Below are positions 26,345 through 32,408 of a DNA stretch of 32,408 nucleotides, in pieces. The notes below the pieces were generated by a model. It ran no database searches. It was not told where the DNA came from and saw only the letters and a program-made list of their open reading frames with translations. Both the position numbers and the translations under genes were made by a program. The first letter of the stretch is position 1. Every line of letters starts with the position of its first letter. The stretch comes from Burkholderiaceae bacterium (lineage in GTDB: Bacteria > Pseudomonadota > Gammaproteobacteria > Burkholderiales > Burkholderiaceae_C): positions 1 through 32,408 of the forward strand of contig JACSRS010000142.1 of assembly GCA_014879655.1 (NCBI GenBank), read 5' to 3'.

Positions 26345-29314
26345 ATGAAAACGCTGGTCATTGCCGAGAAGCCATCCGTCGCACAGGACATCGTGCGCGC
26401 ACTCACCCCGGTGGCGGGCAAGTTCGAGAAACACGACGAACATTTCGAAAACGAAACCTATGTGGTCACCAGCGCGGTCGGCCACCTGGTCGAGATCCAG
26501 GCACCCGAGGCCTATGACGTGAAACGCGGCAAGTGGAGCTTTGCCCACCTGCCGGTGATCCCGCCGCATTTTGACCTGAAGCCCGTGGACAAGACGAAGA
26601 CGCGCCTGAACGCCGTCGTGCGCCAGGCCAAACGCAAGGACGTGGGCACGCTGGTGAACGCCTGCGACGCGGGCCGCGAGGGCGAGCTGATCTTCCGGCT
26701 GATCGAGCAGTACGCCTTCGGCAACGAAGGCCTCGATCCCGCCCCCGCCAAGGCCCGGCGCAAGCCTGTCAAACGCCTCTGGCTGCAGTCGATGACGCCG
26801 CAGGCGATCCGCGACGGCTTTGCCAACCTGCGCTCCGACGAGCAGATGCAGGGGCTGGCGGACGCCGCGCGCAGCCGCTCCGAGGCCGACTGGCTGGTGG
26901 GCATCAACGGCACGCGGGCGATGACCGCGTTCAACTCGCGCGACGGTGGCTTTTTCCTGACCACCGTCGGGCGGGTGCAGACACCGACGCTGGCCGTGGT
27001 GGTCGAGCGCGAGGAAAAGATCCGCAAGTTCGTCAGCCGTGACTACTGGGAGGTGCACGCGAGCTTCCAGGCGCAGGCGGGCAGCTACCCGGCCAAGTGG
27101 TTCGACCCGGCCTGGAAAAAGACCGAGGGCGACCCCGAGATGCGCGCCGACCGGGTCTGGTCACAGGACCAGGCACAGGCCATTGCCGACGCGGTGCGGG
27201 GCCAAAGTGCCACCGTCACCGAAGAAAGCAAGCCGACCAGCCAGGCTTCGCCGCTGCTGTTCGACCTGACCAGCCTGCAGCGCGAAGCCAACGGCAAGTT
27301 CGGTTTTTCCGCCAAGACCACGCTGGCGCTGGCGCAAAGCCTGTACGAACGGCACAAGGCGCTGACCTACCCCCGGACCGACTCGCGCGCGCTGCCGGAG
27401 GACTACCTGCCGGTGGTGAAGGACACCTTCGGCATGCTGGCCGAAAGCGGCATGCGCCACCTGGCGCCGCACGCCCGCACCGCGCTGGACAACGGCTACA
27501 TCCGGCCCGGCAAGCGGGTTTTCGACAACGCCAAGGTGAGCGATCACTTCGCCATCATCCCAACGCTGCAGGCGCCATCGGGGCTGTCGGACGCGGAGCA
27601 GAAGCTCTACGACCTGGTGGTGCGTCGCTTCATGGCGGTGTTCTTTCCCAGCGCCGAATACACGGTGACCACCCGTATCAGCACGGTCGAGTCCCAGAGC
27701 AGGCGCTACAGCTTCAAGACCGAAGGCAAGGTGCTGGTGCGCCCCGGCTGGCTGGCCATCTACGGCAAGGAGGCGGCCGACGAAGTGGCTGACGCGAAAG
27801 AAGGTGACAAAGGCCAGAACCTGGTGCCGGTGCAGCCCGGCGAGCGCGTGCAGACGGAAACGGTCGAGGCCCGGGGGCTGAAGACGCGGCCGCCGGCGCG
27901 CTATTCCGAAGCCACGCTGCTGGGTGCGATGGAAGGTGCCGGAAAGCTGATCGACGACGAGGAGTTGCGGTTGGCGATGCAGGAGAAAGGACTGGGCACT
28001 CCGGCCACGCGCGCCGCCATCATCGAAGGGCTGATCGTCGAAAAATACCTGTTGCGTGACGGCCGCGAAATGATTCCCACGGCCAAGGCCTTCCAGCTGA
28101 TGACGCTGCTGCGTGGACTCGGGGTGGAAGAGCTGTCGCGACCCGAACTCACCGGCGGCTGGGAATACAAGCTGGCGCAGATGGAGCACGGCCAGCTCAG
28201 CCGCGACGAGTTCATGCGCGAGATCGCCGCGATGACCGAACGCATCGTCCGCAAGGCCAAGGAATACGACCGTGACACCGTGCCCGGTGACTACGCCACG
28301 CTTGCCACGCCGTGCCCGAACTGCGGCGGCGTCGTCAAGGAGAACTATCGTCGCTATGCCTGCATCGGCCTGCCTGGCGCAGCGGAAGGCTGCGGCTTTT
28401 CGTTCGGCAAGACGCCGGCCGGCCGCACGTTTGAACTGGCCGAAGTGGAAACCCTGCTGCGCGAGCACCGGATCGGCCCGCTGGAGGGTTTTCGCTCCAA
28501 GGCCGGCTGGCCGTTCACGTCGGAAATCGTGCTCAAGTACAGCGAAGACGACAAGAACTGGAAGCTTGAATTCGACTTCGGCGACGACCGCAAGGGCGAG
28601 GAGACCGGCGAGCTGGTCGACTTCAGCGCCAGCCCGTCGCTGGGCGCCTGCCCCAAGTGCGGCGCACCGGTGCACGAGCACGGCAGCAACTACCTGTGCG
28701 AAAAAGCTGTGCCGACGGTCGCCCAGCCAACGCCGAGCTGTGACTTCAAGAGCGGCAAGATCATCCTGCAACAACCGGTGGCGCCCGAGCAGATGACCAA
28801 GCTGCTGGCCACCGGCAAGACCGATCTGCTGGACAAGTTTGTCTCGATGCGCACGCGCCGGCCGTTCAAGGCGTTTCTCGCCTGGGACGCCGAGGCCGGC
28901 AAGGTGAATTTCGAATTTGCCCCGTCCAAGTTTCCGCCGCGCAAGCCGGCTGCTACCAAAACGGCAGCATCAACAACCGGAAAGACGCTGGCTACAGCCA
29001 AAAAAGGCGTGAAAACAGCCGTCAAGAAGGCTGGGGGGGGTGCCGCGAAAAAAGCCGCCACGCCGCGCAAGCGCGCCGCCAGCACGGCAGCGGGCCACCA
29101 GCCCAGCGCGGCCCTGGCAGCGGTGATCGGCAGCGAGCCGGTGGCGCGGCCGGCGGTCATCAAGAAGCTGTGGGACTACATCAAGGCCAACGGCCTGCAG
29201 GATGCGGCCAACAAGCGCGCCATCAATGCCGACGAGAAGTTGCTGGCGGTCTTTGGCAAGCCGCAGGTAACGATGTTCGAACTGGCCGGCATCGTCGGCA
29301 AGCACCTGGGCTGA
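26345..29314 (+). CDS. topB: DNA topoisomerase III with C-terminal basic linker and SWIB domain
   Basis: A 989-residue type IA topoisomerase, much longer than E. coli TopB (~650). Toprim domain (1-150): IAEKPSVAQDI with a catalytic Glu, CDAGREGELI. The catalytic Tyr is Tyr342 in TYPRTDSRALP. Two zinc-finger segments (CPNCGG ~657, CPKCG ~770) follow the core. A Lys/Ala-rich stretch (~866-915, e.g. KKGVKTAVKKAGGG and KKAATPRKRAAS) resembles histone H1 tails, and a SWIB/MDM2-like domain closes the protein (~925-985, PAVIKKLWDYIKANGLQD...MFELAGIVGKHL). Chlamydial topoisomerase I also carries SWIB. Unlinks DNA by passing single strands. An intergenic-type repeat and a G8 tract lie in the linker. 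Confidence 0.93.
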   Translation: MKTLVIAEKPSVAQDIVRALTPVAGKFEKHDEHFENETYVVTSAVGHLVEIQAPEAYDVKRGKWSFAHLPVIPPHFDLKPVDKTKTRLNAVVRQAKRKDVGTLVNACDAGREGELIFRLIEQYAFGNEGLDPAPAKARRKPVKRLWLQSMTPQAIRDGFANLRSDEQMQGLADAARSRSEADWLVGINGTRAMTAFNSRDGGFFLTTVGRVQTPTLAVVVEREEKIRKFVSRDYWEVHASFQAQAGSYPAKWFDPAWKKTEGDPEMRADRVWSQDQAQAIADAVRGQSATVTEESKPTSQASPLLFDLTSLQREANGKFGFSAKTTLALAQSLYERHKALTYPRTDSRALPEDYLPVVKDTFGMLAESGMRHLAPHARTALDNGYIRPGKRVFDNAKVSDHFAIIPTLQAPSGLSDAEQKLYDLVVRRFMAVFFPSAEYTVTTRISTVESQSRRYSFKTEGKVLVRPGWLAIYGKEAADEVADAKEGDKGQNLVPVQPGERVQTETVEARGLKTRPPARYSEATLLGAMEGAGKLIDDEELRLAMQEKGLGTPATRAAIIEGLIVEKYLLRDGREMIPTAKAFQLMTLLRGLGVEELSRPELTGGWEYKLAQMEHGQLSRDEFMREIAAMTERIVRKAKEYDRDTVPGDYATLATPCPNCGGVVKENYRRYACIGLPGAAEGCGFSFGKTPAGRTFELAEVETLLREHRIGPLEGFRSKAGWPFTSEIVLKYSEDDKNWKLEFDFGDDRKGEETGELVDFSASPSLGACPKCGAPVHEHGSNYLCEKAVPTVAQPTPSCDFKSGKIILQQPVAPEQMTKLLATGKTDLLDKFVSMRTRRPFKAFLAWDAEAGKVNFEFAPSKFPPRKPAATKTAASTTGKTLATAKKGVKTAVKKAGGGAAKKAATPRKRAASTAAGHQPSAALAAVIGSEPVARPAVIKKLWDYIKANGLQDAANKRAINADEKLLAVFGKPQVTMFELAGIVGKHLG
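28949..29016 (+). repeat. Degenerate repeat, copy D, inside the topB linker coding sequence
   Basis: GCTACCAAAACGGCAGC, then GACGCTGGCT and GCCAAAAAA, in the same order and spacing as copies A and B (GACGCTGG is exact in A and C). It is in frame with topB and encodes the threonine- and lysine-rich part of the linker. It is more AT-rich than its neighbourhood. The match is by eye and could be partly due to low complexity. Confidence 0.4.
29033..29040 (+). repeat. Run of eight G in the topB linker
   Basis: G8 codes for Gly-Gly-Gly in the basic linker. Insertion or loss of one base by slippage would shift the frame and remove the SWIB domain while leaving the topoisomerase core intact. Confidence 0.5.
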
Positions 29315-29329
29315 GCCGGGGCATCCATC

Positions 29330-29372
29330 AAAAAAGGGCGGGGACGACCCATGGGTCGACCCGCCCTTTTCT
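29330..29372. terminator. Bidirectional terminator between topB and the substrate-binding protein gene
   Basis: Six A, GGGCGGG, a loop holding its own palindrome GACCCATGGGTC, CCCGCCC, then TTTTCTG. It sits between convergent genes. The long stem and T-tract on the plus side make it mainly the topB terminator; the A-tract serves the other strand. Confidence 0.85.
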
Positions 29373-29392
29373 GTTACCGATCAATCGGACGG

Positions 29393-30526
29393 TCAGCGCA
29401 CGAACTTGCCGCCGCGCCCGATGATGGTCAGGTCGGTGTAGCCCGAGCCGGTGTGCTTGGTCGGCGAGAAGGCAATGATGAAGCCGCCGAAGTTCACGTC
29501 ACGCATCGATTCCAGCCCGGTGATCAGACTCTCGCGTGTCGGATTGCGGCCGGCGCGGCGCAGGCCCTCGATGAACACGCGGGCGCTGAGGTAGCCCTCC
29601 ATGCTGGAAAAGTCGAACTCCTTCTGGCCGGCGGCCGTCATCGCCTGCTGGTACTCGCGCACGATGGACGTGTTGGTGACGAAGGGGAAGGGCACGACCT
29701 GCGAGATCACCACCCCCATGCCGGCATCACCCAACTCGTCGGAGAGCGCCTTGGAGCCAACAAAGCTGACATTGAAGAACTGTCCGCCGTAACCTTTGGT
29801 GCGCGCCTGCTTGATGAAGGCCGCGCAGGCCTTGTAGGCGCCTATCTGCACCACGGCTTCGGGCGCCGCCTTCAGGATGGTGTCCAGCGCCTTGGACACA
29901 TCGACCGTGTTGCGCTCGAAGGTGCCGGTGGCCACAGGCTTGAGCTGGCGGGCGGTCAGCGCCTTCTCGACGCCTTCCAGTCCGGCCTTGCCGTAGGAAT
30001 CGTTCTGGTAGAACACCGCGATCTTCTTCACACCCAGCGTCGTCAGGTGCTGAACAATGCGTTCGGTCTCGTCGAAGTAGCTGGCCCGCACATGGAACAC
30101 ATAGCGGTTGAACGGCACCCGCAGCGCTTCGGCACCGGTGAACATGCCGACAATCGGCACCTGGGCTTCGGTAAGCACCGGCACGGCGGCCAGACCGGTC
30201 GGCGTGCCGACCGAGCCGACCAGCGCGAACACCTTGTCTTCATTGATCAGGGCCTTGACCGCTTCGACCGACTTGGCCGGTTCGTAGCCGTCGTCACGGG
30301 TGATCAGCTTGATCTCGCGGCCGTTGACGCCGCCAGCAGCATTGACAGCGGCAAAAGCCGCCTGCATGCCCACCTGCATGCGCAAGCCGAGCTGCGCGGC
30401 TGGGCCTGTGGTGGCCGCAAACTGGCCCACCCGCACCTCGCGGTCGGTGACCCCCTCTTCAGCCATGGCGGCGGTCAGTGACGCGCACAGCAGGCTGGCT
30501 AGAACTAGAAAGCGTTGCAAGATCAT
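29393..30526 (-). CDS. Branched-chain amino-acid type ABC transporter substrate-binding protein
   Basis: A 377-residue secreted protein with a clear signal peptide (MILQRFLVLASLLCASLTAAMA, about residues 1-22, cleaved after AMA) and the Peripla_BP_6 fold: REVRVGQFAATTGPAAQLG, VNAAGGVNGREIKLITRDDGY, VGSVGTPTGLAAVPV, VKKIAVFYQNDSYGKAG, and YTDLTIIGRGGKFVR. It would bind an amino acid, amide or aromatic acid in the periplasm. No permease or ATPase gene is adjacent, so it is an orphan relying on a system elsewhere. An 18-bp palindrome lies about 85 bases upstream. The ligand cannot be read from sequence. Confidence 0.92.
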   Translation of the reverse strand: MILQRFLVLASLLCASLTAAMAEEGVTDREVRVGQFAATTGPAAQLGLRMQVGMQAAFAAVNAAGGVNGREIKLITRDDGYEPAKSVEAVKALINEDKVFALVGSVGTPTGLAAVPVLTEAQVPIVGMFTGAEALRVPFNRYVFHVRASYFDETERIVQHLTTLGVKKIAVFYQNDSYGKAGLEGVEKALTARQLKPVATGTFERNTVDVSKALDTILKAAPEAVVQIGAYKACAAFIKQARTKGYGGQFFNVSFVGSKALSDELGDAGMGVVISQVVPFPFVTNTSIVREYQQAMTAAGQKEFDFSSMEGYLSARVFIEGLRRAGRNPTRESLITGLESMRDVNFGGFIIAFSPTKHTGSGYTDLTIIGRGGKFVR

Positions 30527-30609
30527 GGCGATTCCCTCGTCAGAGTGCTGGTTGGCAGGCCGGCGCGGCCCAGATGCCCGGGCTTCGATGCGAGCCCTTC
30601 CGTGATGCT

Positions 30610-30627
30610 ATCAGGCGGCCGCCTGAT
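30610..30627. promoter_or_regulatory. Perfect 18-bp palindrome upstream of the substrate-binding protein gene, possible operator
   Basis: ATCAGGCGGCCGCCTGAT reads the same on both strands, with no spacer. On the minus strand TTGCTC lies before and TAGCAT after it, so it may sit between weak -35 and -10 boxes of the gene. No T-tract follows, so it is not a terminator. Confidence 0.4.
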
Positions 30628-30650
30628 TCCCGAGCAATGTTTCGATTGCA

Positions 30651-30677
30651 GAAAAAAGGGTCCGGCAAGCGGACCCC
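30651..30677 (-). terminator. Rho-independent terminator of gap
   Basis: On the minus strand: GGGTCCG, loop CTTGC, CGGACCC, then six T. It lies 25 bases past the gap stop codon. Confidence 0.92.
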
Positions 30678-30701
30678 TGGATGACCTTGCGACCGCGCCG
30701 A

Positions 30702-32408
<1,707 letters not shown>

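Overview
The window reads as chromosomal DNA of a betaproteobacterium, most likely order Burkholderiales and probably family Comamonadaceae. This rests on the high G+C content, the recX-recA / MarR / TctD-TctE-like neighbourhood beside sucCD and terC, KdsD-KdsC-LptC for Gram-negative LPS, and a degenerate intergenic repeat of a kind I associate with that family. No tRNA, rRNA, CRISPR, insertion sequence or prophage gene is visible. Coding density is high and no gap between genes exceeds 300 bases. The assignment rests on recognising protein families by eye, with no database search.

Layout. Positions 1-846 hold the last codons of one gene and a complete glycine-rich RRM RNA-binding protein with its own promoter and leader. 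Positions 899-5162 (minus strand) form a compact run kdsD-kdsC-lptC-SDR-sbtA-sbtB: Kdo precursor synthesis, LPS export, a short-chain dehydrogenase, and a bicarbonate transporter with its PII-like partner. Divergent from it are a Kef/CPA2-type antiporter and apt (5280-7906). Positions 7928-15207 (minus strand) form a five-gene signalling operon: CHASE2 Ser/Thr kinase, PP2C phosphatase, FHA protein, CHASE2 adenylate cyclase and class II cyclic-nucleotide phosphodiesterase. Next come terC, sucD-sucC (minus), an uncommon-type argC (plus), recX-recA (minus) with tandem LexA boxes, a MarR regulator, and a TctD/TctE-like two-component pair (plus). Positions 24264-26250 (minus) are SPOR protein, birA and a SET-domain methyltransferase. 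Divergent from the SET gene is a topoisomerase III fused to a lysine/alanine-rich linker and a SWIB domain (26345-29314). The window ends with an orphan branched-chain-type substrate-binding protein, gap, and the 3' part of tkt (minus).

Two places look most likely to hold undescribed biology. The first is the five-gene cluster, which puts making and erasing protein phosphorylation, reading it, and making and destroying cAMP into one transcription unit, with the same extracytoplasmic CHASE2 sensor on both kinase and cyclase. The second is the divergent pair of a eukaryotic-like SET lysine methyltransferase and a topoisomerase III carrying a histone-H1-like basic linker plus a SWIB domain, which invites the idea that the linker is a methylation substrate. 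A third, smaller thread is a family of about 50-65 bp degenerate repeats (three intergenic copies) with an apparent fourth copy inside the topB reading frame, where it encodes part of that same linker.
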